Below, piece by piece: positions 32,647 to 44,508 of a stretch of DNA of 64,000 bases (position 1 is the first letter of the stretch; the number at the start of each line of letters is the position of its first letter). The stretch comes from Ectobius pallidus. Lineage: Eukaryota; Arthropoda; Insecta; Blattodea; Ectobiidae. The stretch spans positions 150,875,265-150,939,264 of the forward strand of contig CAXKWD010000005.1 of NCBI GenBank assembly GCA_964059195.1, read 5' to 3'. A program made the position numbers and the translations under genes. The notes beneath the pieces are model-generated. The model saw only the letters and a list, made by a program, of their open reading frames with translations, did not search any database and was not told the DNA's origin.

Positions 32647-33485
32647 TGTGCATAGTAAATTATTTTGACTCAGATTTTTGGGGGAAAATTACACGCAAAA
32701 TACAAAATCCGGGCGACACAGGGATTTTAAGCTAGTTATGGATAAAGGCGAAATTAACGCAACCCATAGAGCACATTGCCATGGTTCCCGATGAACCACG
32801 GGGTAAATGCAGGAGGGAGGTAGCCCATGCGAATCACAATCAAGGAAATGGTTATAGAGTGCAATATTTGAAAACTGTGTTATTAAATTAGGAGCTGAGT
32901 TTTCCAAACACTTCTGCCAAATATTCCTTAACAGATCTTGGATGACGTCATAAATGAACTGAGTATATCACAAGTGTATAAATGGCGGTGTAACGCAATA
33001 TTTGAAGGGTGGGTCCAGCGTTTCCATTTACAGACCAGAACAAACTGACCACACACATAAAGCAATTTCTCCGATGAGTAATCTCAAATATTGGTCGAGC
33101 CAGGAAGGGGACAATGAGAAAGCAGCATCGCATTTGATTGCAGTGCTCCAACTAACAATTTGGTAGAGTAGTTACGAAACAGGCTGGCAGTGTACTAATG
33201 CAAACCATTTACTTGCAGTTGTGAGCTTTAAGTTTGAACCAAAACTTTTAAATGTTAATCTGTAAGGTTGTCCATGGACTACAAAACCAGAAATCGCAGG
33301 TAAAGAGCAAACATTTTGCGGATCGGGTTTTTGGAAGGTACTTTAACCTCTTTTCTATCAGGTTATTTTTGCTACACTGAGTACCACTGAGGTAAAGTTT
33401 CCAAGTAATTTAGATGGGATATACGGGTAGTAATGCAATTTTTTTCATAAACAAAAAATAAGGAAAGGGAATCATGGGCACGATG
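32647..33485. other. unannotated DNA
   Basis: Nothing recognised. Confidence 0.4.
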
Positions 33486-33495
33486 GAAAGAAAAA

Positions 33496-33739
33496 TAATT
33501 AGTTATTTAGTTAGTATATGGTTATTTAACGACGGGGATGTACTGCAACTTAGGCCTGTGACCTTCGCCGGTGTGCTGGAATATTGTCCCGCAGGAGTTC
33601 TTTTACATGCCAGTGAATCTACTCATATGGGCCTGTCACATTTATGCACTCATAAATGCCATCGACCTGGGCCGGGATCGAACCCGCAACGCTGGGCATA
33701 GAAAGCCAGCGCCATACTAAATGCGCCACCCAGGCCGAC
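33496..33739 (-). mobile_element. tRNA-derived SINE with 10-bp TSD
   Basis: On the minus strand the head has an A-box-like GGCGCATTTAGTATGGCGC and a perfect B box GGTTCGATCCC, with a body ending in a TAACTAAATAACTAA tail. The duplication gaaagaaaaa flanks it at 33486-33495 and 33740-33749. Related diverged pieces are at 8690-8892, 18015-18118 and 40511-40692. Apparent ORFs across it are not genes. Confidence 0.9.
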
Positions 33740-33749
33740 GAAAGAAAAA

Positions 33750-34485
33750 GTTGAACACGGCCGTAAGAAGGGGAAAAACGTGCTAGAAAATAGTCGCCTC
33801 CCACCTCAACGAGATACAACGTTTCACATTGAGGTTTCTTTCATAGGAGCTCTAATTTGCCCTACGGGGGGGGGGGGGGAAGAGAGCACCCAGAAATCCT
33901 AACACTGTACATAACAAACGCCGAGGATGCTTCGAGTCTGTTATTAAATATTTCCAATAATACAGCCACGTTTGAAGAAGTTTACACGCCCATGGTAAAC
34001 AGCTACAAGCAGAATCCTTGCGTGCTGCTTATCTTAGTACATATCCTGCGAGTTACCCTAACCAGTGAATGCATTTATATGGTAATTCCAGTCTCACAAT
34101 CAGGAGCAAGTCGGAGGAAAAAATTACAAGGTGAGTCGTACTATTATACGTTCTTCAAGAATACCTTCAGAATGAAACAATCTTTTAAAAAAACACACAC
34201 ACACAATCAACATGGATTTTTTTTTCTTCTTTTTGTGCTCCGATTGCGAATTTCATGAAATGCATCTGTGCGGCCGCTTGCTACTCCTGCTACAATACGA
34301 ATTGAATATTTTCAGTAAAAGTACAGTCAAGTTACGGTTATCCAGTGTTCAAAGAATATTTAAAAATATATAAGTTCAGTGGTGTTGTAGGCAGTTATTA
34401 AGCACTGTTTAGATTTACAAGATGGTTCATTTCAACCGTTTTACCCCTTCACAGCAGAATTGTTATATTAATTAGGCTATAAGTA
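33750..34485. other. unannotated DNA
   Basis: A poly-G run lies near 33867-33880. The 133-codon ORF at 33857-34258 begins in that run and has no family motif; I do not call it. Confidence 0.4.
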
Positions 34486-34669
34486 TGGCCCGGATTCTTA
34501 GGGTTTAAACTATTTTGTTGCTTGCTAGCTAACTGTGATATTTTAACACAATTATCCGTTTCATTGTCAAGGCAGTCATGTAGTTCAATCTATAAAACCT
34601 AAAAATGGCTCAATAAGAAACTAAAAAGTAAAAATGGCTCAAACTACTTTTTAATTAAACACTATAAAA

Positions 34670-35365
34670 TACAGAGTGCGGCAAAACATCCTCCCTATTT
34701 TAAATTTCAAATAAAAAACAGATGGATCGAAATAAAGAAACTGTATTAATATTAATGATATCTACACAGTGGGAATTTAGGATTTTCAGTATATTACATT
34801 AGATCACCTCACTGCTAAGTGTAAATAGATCTTAATCCTGTCTCCGTGCTCTTATAGGCCTATCTATCTACAGCAAGGTTCACCATATCATTAGGCACTA
34901 TACCCACGCCGCAACATTCGCACAAGATGGGAATAGCAGTCAACTTGTGTTGCCATAACGACAGAAAAAAAAAACAAGTGATAAACAATATACAAAAATT
35001 GAATAGGATATTGAAATCGCGGAATTGAATTCAGTACAGTATCCAACCATGCCATGGACGGGAGAAGAACGTGCTTACGCTGTGGAATCATTTCTGGTAA
35101 ACGGGTATTCCGTTGTCGCTGCCCAGCGTGCTTTCCGGATTCGCTTCCAAATTCTCCCTCGTGGTGCAGTTCCAGATCGGAAAAGCATTAGCTTATGGGT
35201 GTCGAACTTTAGAGGGAGGGGGAAGGCCATGCAGCGTTCGAACTCCAGAAAACATTAAACTTCCCATTGTTTAGAATCATTCATGTTAATATAGCTTCTT
35301 TATTTTGATCCATCTGTTTTTTATTTGAACTTTAAAATAGGGAGGATGTTTTGCCGCACCCTGTA
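34670..35365 (+). mobile_element. deleted Tc1/mariner-like element with about 70-bp TIRs
   Basis: The left end TACAGAGTGCGGCAAAACAT and the right end inverted (TACAGGGTGCGGCAAAACAT) are near-identical. The TIRs continue for about 70 bp through 'cagatggatc'. TA lies at both ends. Only an N-terminal helix-turn-helix fragment of a transposase remains inside, so the element is non-autonomous. Confidence 0.88.
35049..35258 (+). pseudogene. transposase N-terminal HTH fragment (DUF4817-like)
   Basis: From the first ATG (35049) the frame gives 69 codons beginning MPWTGEERAYAVESFL. It has the pattern of the insect DUF4817 / helix-turn-helix domain: WT-EER, then a Y-VVAAQRAFR-RF block, P-R-SI--WV--FR. 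Near 35215 the frame shifts: GRPCSVRTPENIK, the expected continuation of the family, reads on in another frame to TAG at 35272-35274. The whole catalytic domain is absent and the right TIR starts about 25 bp later. The longer frame opening at TTG (35025) is unlikely to be used. Confidence 0.7.
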
Positions 35366-35545
35366 CTTATTTACTGACTTACTCAATGGCAACAGACAAT
35401 TCCTAAGCAAGCTAAAGCAATATTATCTATTTTATGGAACCCGAGGGTTCATTGCCGCGCTTACCTGAGCCCGCCATTCAACCCTTTTCTGTGCTAACTC
35501 CATTCAACCATCCCTCGCAAATCCAACTTCCCTTAAATCTATTAA
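35366..35545 (-). pseudogene. non-LTR retrotransposon 3' end (RTE-like, tentative)
   Basis: Minus-strand copy of the 19501 block, including its tail ('gacttactcaatgg' at the left) and 'ccgcgcttacctgagcccgc'. It directly abuts the TA end of the TIR element at 35365, so that element may have inserted at the LINE tail. Confidence 0.75.
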
Positions 35546-36004
35546 TCTAGCATTGCATTTTGTAATTTTGTCATTTTATATCCCACTGTCCCGGTATAGG
35601 AAATCGTTAATGAATCGAAATCCCCGGTTTGTTTATAATTTTTAAAGGCATTCGTAATAAGCTTACACTTGCAGTTTATTCACAGTGTTTGCTCCAAAAA
35701 GACGGCGAAAGTGAAGTATTGTGATTTATTGAAAAAATATTCTTGTTGAATTTAAGAGGTGGAGTTGAAAATGATAGGGGTAATAAAAAAATTAAGCAAA
35801 GGTATTCCTACAGTTTGGTGGTTCAGAACCACGAAAATTGAAGTAAAAATAAAATAAACATATTTTTTCAATGTGTTTGTTGTACTTATTAAAGTGAAAA
35901 TTAACCAAAAACATGTTTGAAAATGGTAAAAAAACTAAAATAAAACGATTTCAATATGTTAAAAAACTAAAAAAGGGTTTATAAAATCTTAAAAATTTGG
36001 GCTC

Positions 36005-37412
36005 TAATTATAAGCAATCATCAGGTAAAATCGTTAGTAGGCTTCAAATTTGAAATCATTAAGGACAATTTCATTGGAGTTGCTGGTTTCCATGGACTTC
36101 AATTTTAACATGAGTATGGTATTTCCTCATATTTTATATGAAGTTTCACTCTGTTAGTCTTAAAGGCCTATCTCTTCTATTATTAAATTTGTAAGGAGTC
36201 GCAATTATACGTCAATAGCAGTGAAAAGGGTATTAATCTGGTCTTATTGTTTGATCATTGTAAAAGGCCTATGGCATATTAAATATTTTTGGCATGAGAC
36301 CTGAAAACATAGTTTATCCACAATTCAGTTAATTTCGGACATTTGTAGTCCAACCGTCTATTGGCGTGGTAGTTACCGCTAAGGTCAGTAATTACCTTTG
36401 TATTTCACTGGTAGGCTTATTTTTTTTATAAAACTACCATGGTAATAAAATATACTCTAGTAAACCTATTTTTACTGCTGTAATTCACCACAGTAAAACT
36501 CATCGTTGTTGCCTAATAATAGCCTACTGTTTTGTAATGAACCGCATAAATAAGCAGATATTTTTACCCACATCCCCAGCTAACTTTCACCTTCCAATCT
36601 GGAATTTTTTGGTTGGGGTGCCTTTGTACACCATTGGGAATTATTAATGTTGGGGTACCTTTGTACCCCAATTTGAATTAGGGTACAAAGGTCCCTAACC
36701 TAAATAATTCCAAGTCACATCAGTTCCCTCCTTAACTGTCTAATTAATCCAACTTTCCCTCATTTCCGTTTAGTCTATAAGAAATATAGTGGCTGTATTA
36801 ATTATCTACCTACTAGGCCCTATATGGTACGGTATGCAGATTATTTAGTCTGGAAAGTAATCTAATCCTCGAAAAAAGAATGACTATTTCTGTTCTCTAT
36901 ATAACTTAGTCTACGCTCTGCTAGAAAGTCAGCACAATGTAGCACGTAAAGCTACACAGAAGATCTTTCTTCGCATCCACGTTAAATGTCTCTTTTTTCT
37001 GAGAATGTATAACTTTAAACTCTGTCTGTTCTTTGTCAACAGAGCCAGAAATAGACTGACAGTCATATATATTCCTAAAACATAAAAGAAAGGTATGTGT
37101 AGAGCGAGCATCTCTTTATTGGGACTGGAATTCTTCTTTGCTATTATAAAAATTTCATAAGATGGGTTCATCCAGCTTTTACTTTACCTTCTTCGTGAGA
37201 AAAGTTTACATGTCCAATTACTTAACTATAAAGCAGAGTAAAAACTATTAACTTTCTTAACATCTGCATGATTCCTAGCCTAGTAGGTTCCACATTATGC
37301 CAGCAGAGGTGAAATGGTCACAGTCCGAATTTTGAAAAATTTCATCTTAGCATACCAAGATTCTGAGCTTTCATGATTGAAGCAAAAATAGCATGCTGAT
37401 TTAAATACACAG
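36005..37412. other. unannotated DNA
   Basis: An internal near-repeat 'ggggtacctttgtacccc' / 'ggtgcctttgtacacc' lies near 36617-36672. No gene recognised. Confidence 0.4.
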
Positions 37413-37990
37413 ACTAGCAGGTGCCCGCCGCTTCGCCCACGATAATTAATTCGAAGATTAAAAATTGAGAGCAAATTAATTAAAACATATTATTTATTAA
37501 CACTTACACGAATCATCCATAAAATAAAATATTAATAAACATAATGAAAGAGCTAAGAATCTGGCTTTGGAGTTAATTCCACGATTAGAAAGTATCTCTA
37601 TTGTATCTGACATTATAAACAAACGAATCGACCAGGATGAGCTCACAGAATCGAAACGATCGATAATTCTTTGCGATATTTTGAAACAAAATTTCAATGC
37701 TTTTATTTCAAATTTATGACAAAAAAGGCAAAGCCACCTGCAATTGATTTGACAACTAAAATATATTACTGAAAACTGATGCTTCGAAAGCGCTAAAAAT
37801 CACGTTTTCTGCCAGTTTTTCGCCCATAACTCGCGAACGAAAGCGAAAATGAAAAATCCGGCTTCGAGGTGCAATCGGCCATCCTTCAGTCCATCCATAT
37901 TTAAAATTTCAGACCTCTGCATGCAATAGATTTCGCTGGGCATCGCGCACAGACAGACAAACACTTCCTCTTATTGTAATAGATAATGAA
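37413..37990 (+). mobile_element. fullest copy of the CCGCTTCGCCCA-type repeat
   Basis: Starts 'gactagcaggtgcccgccgc' and ends in a CAGACAGACAAACA stretch followed by 'ttattgtaatagata'. Related pieces are at 1745-2690, 18770-18907 and 54440-54690, and possibly 9923-10775. The head plus short-repeat tail suggests a retroposon, but no RT or promoter box was identified. Confidence 0.6.
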
Positions 37991-38208
37991 TAAACTATGG
38001 TATGGCACACGAAAGTAAATGATATTTAAACTATTAAACTTTAAAAGATCTGATCTTAAAACTCTGATCTTTTTGAAAGTGCACCCGAGCACGAGCAGTC
38101 TTGCTCATTCGGGCGTATTTTCTCATTATATTTAGACCTATTATCTGATACAAGAAATTGTGATTTTTGTTGTTTTTATTTTATTTTTTGAAAGGGAAAA
38201 TGTAATAA

Positions 38209-38725
38209 TAGGTTTGTTCGCAAAGCAGTCAGAAACCAGGAACAAATCGTTCGCGCATGCGCTCTTTCTCCACACGCGTTCGCAAAGCGAGAATCCATGA
38301 TTCTGATTTCAATCTTCTGTTCGCAAAGCTCTCACGGACAGTTTCTGTACTATAAGAAAAATTTGCAGGCTCTACCATGAATTGTTATCAGAGACATGCG
38401 CAGTAACCTATTTTCACGCGCCTGACTCCTCCCTCCAAATCCTTGCTTCAGATTTATAAGCATAGGCTACTTATATGTATGAATAATGGAAGATAATTAA
38501 AAGTTTCCCAAAATATAGTTTATATTGCCGATGTACATTGCATGTATAACATGTTAAAGGGAAATATATATTTTATTTGCACATCATATCGATTAAACGC
38601 AGAAACTATCGATTCCAAATTCTTCTAACCGTTCGCAAAGTGCAAATCACGGGTAAGTTACAGACTGTCATGCGCAGTACAACCAATTCTCAAACAGTCA
38701 CGGATTTGCTTTGCGAACAAACCTA
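38209..38725. mobile_element. non-autonomous element with GTTCGCAAAG ends
   Basis: TIRs TAGGTTTGTTCGCAAAGCA and TTTGCTTTGCGAACAAACCTA. The 10-mer GTTCGCAAAG recurs near 38217, 38278, 38321 and 38631, and inverted near 38711, like subterminal transposase-binding repeats. The TSD is ambiguous in AT-rich flanks (TA or TAA). No coding capacity. Confidence 0.75.
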
Positions 38726-38943
38726 ATAAAAATTGTAGCAGCATAACTGTAGTAGCAAATAAAGACAATAAATAAAGATATGTACTTTTCGTAGGAATTA
38801 TTGCACTCGGCTGCACCTCGAGAATAATTTTTTCACTCGCCATTAAAACTTTATGGCACTTTACTCTCATAACATAAATGACTACTGTAATGTTTTCTTT
38901 CAAACTGAGTCTACTAATTATAATTAATCAACAGATCTATTAG

Positions 38944-39172
38944 TTCTTTCTTTCTTTATCGTAGTTTTTTACCTCTCCCTTTTAGGATTTAAGCGACTCA
39001 AGCCGCCTGAGCCTTACAAGGCTGCGAACTGGCGGGAGAGGGATTGCCTTTGGATCACATACATACTTTTTTGACCAGACAAGGACATTGAGGGCCTCCT
39101 CGGATGAGTGATCAGCCCAATGCCGGAGCCACCTCCGAAACAACACGAACACATAGGACAAGACGCACCATT

Positions 39173-39217
<45 letters not shown>

Positions 39218-39345
39218 CAAACAAGGCGAGGATGGGATGAATATGATAATGACGGCCAGATTATATCTGGGGACCACAAAGGCCTAAAGTTACCCGACAT
39301 TTGTCTCACAGGCGAGGAAAACCCCCAGAAAAAACCAGATCTATT
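38944..39345 (+). repeat. dispersed repeat with central CA microsatellite
   Basis: Recurs inverted at 44509-44806 (e.g. 'tgatcagcccaatgccgg', 'ccaaacaaggcgaggatgg'). A (CA)n run occupies 39179-39215. The plus-strand frame downstream reads GDHKGLKLPDICLTGEENP, which looks like repeat-encoded peptide rather than a host gene; the CA run continues in that frame as Thr-His repeats. Confidence 0.8.
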
Positions 39346-40510
39346 AGTACATGTCCATAAATTAATAATATATTCATTCTCAACATAATGGATTACAATT
39401 CTATAATCATAAAACTGTGTGGGCCTACACTTTCTCTATATATGAATTTATTGTTTTCTTTCTTATTTGTGTTGCTAAAAATAAAAGATTTCATCTAAAG
39501 ATGAGGAAACCGGAAATGTACCAACGATATTTGCAGAATTGCCTCTATGAATGGCAATATTAATTCACTACCATAAATAGTACACTGGTCTCTTGAAGCA
39601 TTTTCACTATACCATATATCAGATCCTTAGCTTCTGAACACTTGGGCTACAGGTTTTCATGGCAAACACTACAAGAAAAAATTACCTGTAATATTGCGGT
39701 ATTTGTTCCTTTTAATCTGATTTTCTGATTCAGCTGCAGAGTCAGAAAGTATTGAGGGTTTGAGCAGATAAGAAGCTGCGACTAAACTAACACATGCCTG
39801 GATTCTATAAACTCGCGAAATACCTACGGGTAAATTATCCAATGGACAGAATTTACACAAGGATAACTTTTACAAACTCAAATAGTTTAAAGGTAACACT
39901 CACATGCACCTGTTGGCAAGTTTCTAGATAAATGTCCTCTGGGTAAATACGAAATTGACAGAAAAAATGTTCCTACAAACTCGGGCTAGATCTTTCCAAG
40001 TTGTAAATCTTCGGGTTAATATATCCTTTCATGGATGTCTGGATAAAATTTAACCTCTTGTAGGATCAATAATAATTTAAACAATGAGAATCAAAGCCTT
40101 CTGAATTAAATTAACTGTACAACTCCAAGGCCTTGCTCATTATATCATTGTGGTTGATTCTGGAACTAATTTGCCCATGGGTATTTCACGAATTCGTAGA
40201 AACACATCGATTAGCTAACCCTTTATTTGGTGAAGCTCGGCTTCTCATTCAAAATGTAAAACCATGTCGGACCGCAAAGAAAATAATTTCCTTAGTGATG
40301 AGCCTGGTAGGACATTGATTGAATGATTGGCTCTTTTCTGTAACCCCTATGCCGGTCTCCGATTAGAGGTTTCAGTACCTACGTACATAATTTTATTATG
40401 CTTATTTTCCGAGAGAGGAAAGAGGGACAGCCCATTGTCTCACAAAGCCCCTCCGGAAACTGAGGTAAAACTTGGACATGAAAGGGCCGATAAGTTTTGT
40501 CCAGAGGCTC
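39346..40510. other. unannotated DNA
   Basis: Nothing recognised. Confidence 0.4.
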
Positions 40511-40692
40511 TAATTTAGGCTTGGTGTTCTTTTACATGCCGTAAATCTAAAACACGCCCCCCACCCCCAGTTTCAAGTCCGTGCCCAGGATTTTTACTTC
40601 CTGAAAAATCAATCGACCATGGCCAGGTATAATCCCATGATTAAGGATCTAGAGGCGGGCACGCTACCTCCACGCCACAGCGGCCGACCTGG
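40511..40692 (-). mobile_element. diverged tRNA-derived SINE
   Basis: Left part 'gttcttttacatgcc' matches 33597-33611 and the right end 'cgccacagcggccgacc' parallels the head of the SINE at 33496. The B box is degraded ('aggtataatcccatg'). Confidence 0.55.
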
Positions 40693-40750
40693 TAAATGTT
40701 ATTTGTAAAAAATTCTATAACATTGCAGGGAATTTAAGTGTCCTTGCAGC

Positions 40751-41525
40751 TTATTAAGTGCCAGAAGGGTACATTCTGAGATTATGTGGTGGACGGGAAA
40801 ATGTCTGTCCGTCCGTCCGTGTGTCTTGACGCGGGATAACTCAAATAAGTTTTATCGGATTTTCATGAAACTTGGTATAGGCATCTATAACGTCTATGTG
40901 ACAGGGCCGCCACATGGGGGGTGCCGCCGGACCCAAGGGACCCGGGCCCGGGCCTCAAAGGGGCCCGGTGGATCCCGGTGATGTGCTATAATTTTATGGA
41001 AAACTGGAAAAGTTTGATAAAATATTCTGTTACACGAGTAACGAGAAGGAAGCTCCACGGAGAAGGGGGAAAAAAATTGTCTGAATGAGGATGGTCGGCG
41101 GTCGGTTAGGGTCCTGTGACCATGGTCCTGGGCCCGACCCCGAGATGTGGCGGCCCTGCTATGTGAAGAAGACTATAGATATTGAACCAAATCGGTTGAC
41201 CAATTTAGGAGTAACGCCCAATTGAGTAACTATTTTATGGTAATATATTAGAAAGAATTTATCAACTGCAGATCAGTACTCATGGCAACATATTTTTTTA
41301 TAGTGTTCATATACGGCTTTGGGAGTTGCAATACAATTAGCTTTCACATATGCTTATCAAACTAGACCTTTGTTCTTCCGTAAGCCCTGCTTTATGAATC
41401 GATCTGGAGTTTAACTCGGAAATCGATTAAAAATTTAATTAGCTTGTTTTCTGCAATACATATCTGCAATTATCACTGATTAAACAAAAGCATTCTGGCA
41501 CTTTGTTACCTGATTTTATTTTCCT
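40751..41525 (+). mobile_element. AAGTGCCAGAATG-family element carrying a hAT insertion
   Basis: Left terminus 'ttattaagtgccagaagggt' then a (GTCC)n stretch, an internal unit, and the opposite terminus ('cattctggcactttgttacc'). Both family ends are present. A 257-bp hAT-like element interrupts the internal unit at 40902-41158; removing it and one TSD would join the unit again. Confidence 0.8.
40902..41158. mobile_element. hAT-like MITE with perfect 8-bp TSD
   Basis: TIRs CAGGGCCGCCACAT and ATGTGGCGGCCCTG, flanked by ctatgtga at 40894-40901 and 41159-41166. GC-rich ends, 257 bp, no coding capacity. Confidence 0.93.
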
Positions 41526-42060
41526 TTATTTTATAGGCCTAAATACACGGTAACTGAATCGAAAACTACATAATACTGTATCACTAAGGTTTAAGAATAT
41601 AGGATTACAGGATCCTCTCACCATTCTTGACTATACCTTCTGGAATGTAGACTTATGACAAAGTGAAAAAAGTGAACGTTAAAGTGTCTCCAAACCTCAT
41701 CATTCAAGTCGGGAAGAAAATGATAAATTCTGTTTTATATGCATTATCAGGCCTGCGTTGAAAGGAGCGCCGCCCGACAAACTAAAGGAACATCTCGAGT
41801 AATGTGCCACTATTACTCTACTAATGATGAAGAACAGAAGAGGCCTGGCTGAATGTTTTCCATCACGTATTACTGTATGTATCACTACAAACAGATGACT
41901 GAGGCATTACGACTAGGACAATTTACGCAGAAAGAAACTAATTTCAACATTACTTTCCCTTACCAGTACAGGAGGCAACATTCCAATATTTTGACGGCTC
42001 TTAAATCCGAGAATCACATAACCACATAAAACATATTGTAACGACGAGCTTCATAACCTA
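41526..42060. other. unannotated DNA
   Basis: Nothing recognised. Confidence 0.4.
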
Positions 42061-42390
42061 AACTCGTCACCGGATATAGTAAGAGTAATTAAACCACGGA
42101 GGATGAAATGGGCTGAATATGTTGCGCGCATGGGAGAGGAAAGACATATCTAAAAAATATTGACTGGGAGGCCCGAAGGGAAAAGACCACTTGGAAGACC
42201 TAGTAGGTGGGAGGACAATATTAGGATAGATTTAAGGGAAGTAGGATTTGCGAGGGATGATCGGAGTTAGCACAGAATAGGTTTGAATGGCGGCACAGGT
42301 AAGTGCGGCAATGAACCTCCGGGTTCCATAAAATATATAATATTCCTTTAGTTTGCTTACGAATTGTCTATTGCCATTGAGTGAGTGAGC
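42061..42390 (+). pseudogene. non-LTR retrotransposon ORF2 C-terminus and 3' end
   Basis: Same block as 47749-48030. Broken frames read fragments such as MKWAEYVARMGEE and RPLGRP. The 3' end reaches a gtgagtgagc tail. Small deletions break the frame, so it is dead. Confidence 0.75.
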
Positions 42391-43064
42391 ATATTTGCTA
42401 ACCTCCTGATTTTTTAGGGTGTCCGAGAACTGAAGCATAATTTATTTCCAAATGAGAAAGAAATTTAATAATATCCAATACTGACGACAGCTACTACTGT
42501 CCTTAATATAATTCAGTAGACACTGAATATAATTCAGTAGACCGGCTCTCACGTAGAAATTAATATGTCATAAGATTATGAATAAAATTCACATAAAAAC
42601 AGGACATTTCGGCGTAGATTCATTAGGTAGAGATGGAGATGAAGACGATGAAGGAGAAGCAGAATATGAAGAGTAACTTATTGCTTACAAGTTATTTGCA
42701 TGAAAACAAGACAATGCAAAAATAAACAAACTATTATCTCAGACATTAGAAAATAATATCAATGACCTAAAATGCAGCACATTTACCGCCTCGACGAACA
42801 TAGCGTTCTTAATTTAGAACTAACTGCAGCGTAAGCTCATAAGATCCGCTTTAAGCCATTACTTAGGAGACGAGGGAGACAAATGTAGGCCACTCCACAT
42901 GCTAACAGATCACTCCTGGAAACATTTAACTGCTTCGTACGGGTTTATTTTTCAGATTAGAGAAATAGACTGGGGTTGCGATTGATACGTAAAACGTTAG
43001 TGTAATATTCATGCCTTAAAAACTTATGTGAAACTAAAAAGTTTACTTATTATTACTTCCAAAT
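42391..43064. other. unannotated DNA
   Basis: A direct near-repeat 'aatataattcagtaga' occurs near 42507 and 42527. Nothing else. Confidence 0.4.
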
Positions 43065-43300
43065 TATTACTTACTTCCACTGCCTGTTCCATAGGTACTA
43101 CAGGTATAGTAAGTATCGTGGTCAACCCCGAAATTCACAGTTGAGTTTTTAACATAAATACACGTCTTGAGGTGCCTGAATAAAAAAAAATGTTATATTC
43201 AGAAATAACTTATGTCTCTGTGTGTCTGTGAACCTAGCTCCAGAGCGAAAAATCGTATGAAAACTTTTTTTAAAATTCGGGTTGGATTGGCGACGACTTT
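43065..43300 (+). repeat. dispersed repeat (GTACC-TAGAGGAAGTATTG family), second copy
   Basis: Diverged relative of 4081-4650: 'acttccactgcctgttccat', 'gtctgtgaacctagctccag', 'atcgtatgaaaac'. An A-rich run follows at 43350-43391. Confidence 0.5.
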
Positions 43301-44149
43301 CTTTTACTTCTAATTCGACTATATATTAAGAAAATTCTTATTTCGCAATTTTCTTAAAAAAAAAAAATAATAAAAAAAAAAAAAAAAATATGGATCCAAT
43401 GATTTTGAATAAATTTTGTACATGAAGTGCTAACACTTTTATTTGAATCACTTCTTCGCAAAAATTCTCTGAACAACTGAATTCCCCGCTTTTTGCATTG
43501 CAATGCGGTACCTTATTCAGAATGTGAAGTGAGAAAGGTGCATTTCCCATGAATAGATCAAAGAAACTTACTTGAGTGTGCATTAATCAGATTTCATTTG
43601 GGGTGTGTATCCTTCAGGGATGCGATGGGGTAACTACATTCTCTTAATTTTTACAAGGAATTTACATGAAGAGAATATCATACATAATATCGTCGTCATT
43701 CCGACAAAAGGTACTGAATCCAAAATCTTAGTTTTGAGATACAGTTGTTTTAACGTTTGGATAAATCATTGCATATATGGACTTGGTGAAAACAGAAGTA
43801 TTAGTTACTTGGAAATGGGACGGGATATTAATTAATGCGTTTTACCTGCCTATGTGGCCACTTTTGGAGTTGGTGACCTCTGCCGTATCGACGAAGATAT
43901 AGGCCTATTATACTAAGAGGCAAATCTTTTATTTGAGCAGAGGAAGTTAATGTGTTTCACATCAGATGTTTTTTATCATCAATACGCCAGCTGGAGGCAG
44001 TTCAGAAATACATATAAATATATTAAATGAAAAACAATCATTTTACAATAATAATAGGAAGGAAATTTTAAAAAAGAAAGGAACATGAAAAATAAATGTT
44101 TATATAATAAAATTATTTATTAAATTTTTAATTGTTCAGATTAATTAAT
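43301..44149. other. unannotated DNA
   Basis: Only the A-rich run at 43350-43391 stands out. Confidence 0.4.
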
Positions 44150-44207
44150 TCAAGGGTGGCGTAGCGAGCCCGGGTGTGAATCCTGGCCGAGACAAGTTAC
44201 CTAGGTG
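44150..44207 (+). mobile_element. SINE head fragment
   Basis: 'ccgggtgtgaatcctggccg' resembles a B box, followed by 'agacaagttacctagg'. This arrangement is known from insect tRNA-derived SINEs. It is truncated by the element starting at 44208. Confidence 0.45.
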
Positions 44208-44508
44208 CATAGGCGTAACCAGGCCGACCATATGGGGGGGGGTTATAACATCCGCGGTGTCTGGGAGGTATGGAATACCCCCCAGGGAGAGGGGGGTCCG
44301 GGGTCCTCCCCCGGAAAATTTTAAAAATTAAGATGCAAAATAACGAGTTTTAAGCTTCCGGGGGCCTCCCCCGGAAAATTTTAAAAATTAATACGCAAAA
44401 TAACGAGTTTTAAGCTTCCGGGGGTCTCCCCCGGAAAATTTTAAAAATTAAGACGCAAAATAACGAGTTTTAAGCTTCCCACGCTTTATACTTGTGTTAA
44501 GTAATTTA
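44208..44508. mobile_element. CATAGGCGTA-type element, right end lost
   Basis: Same left end as 48362-48680 (cataggcgtaaccaggccga). The internal 60-bp unit is present three times (starts 44297, 44357, 44417), each with the self-complementary CCGGGGG-CCTCCCCCGG. The right terminus is missing: at about 44508 the sequence passes directly into the repeat at 44509. Confidence 0.8.

Larger units (their letters stand above)
34486..36004. mobile_element. possible old TIR element interrupted by younger insertions
   Basis: 'ggcccggattcttagg' at the left and the reverse complement of 'ttaaaaatttgggctc' at the right resemble each other and the family-1 hAT terminus. The inner flanks share 'gtaaaaatggctcaa'-like and 'aaaaaactaaaa' words. 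The TIR element at 34670-35365 and the LINE tail at 35366 would sit inside. The TSD is not clear. Confidence 0.3.

Noticed and set aside
33474..33819. ORFs on both strands over the SINE at 33496
   Set aside because: They are readings of the SINE body and tRNA-like head.
33857..34258. 133-codon ORF
   Set aside because: Starts in a poly-G run, ends in low-complexity Phe-rich sequence, and has no recognised domain.
38982..39388. Several ORFs with poly Cys-Val or Thr-His
   Set aside because: Translations of the CA/GT run within a dispersed repeat.
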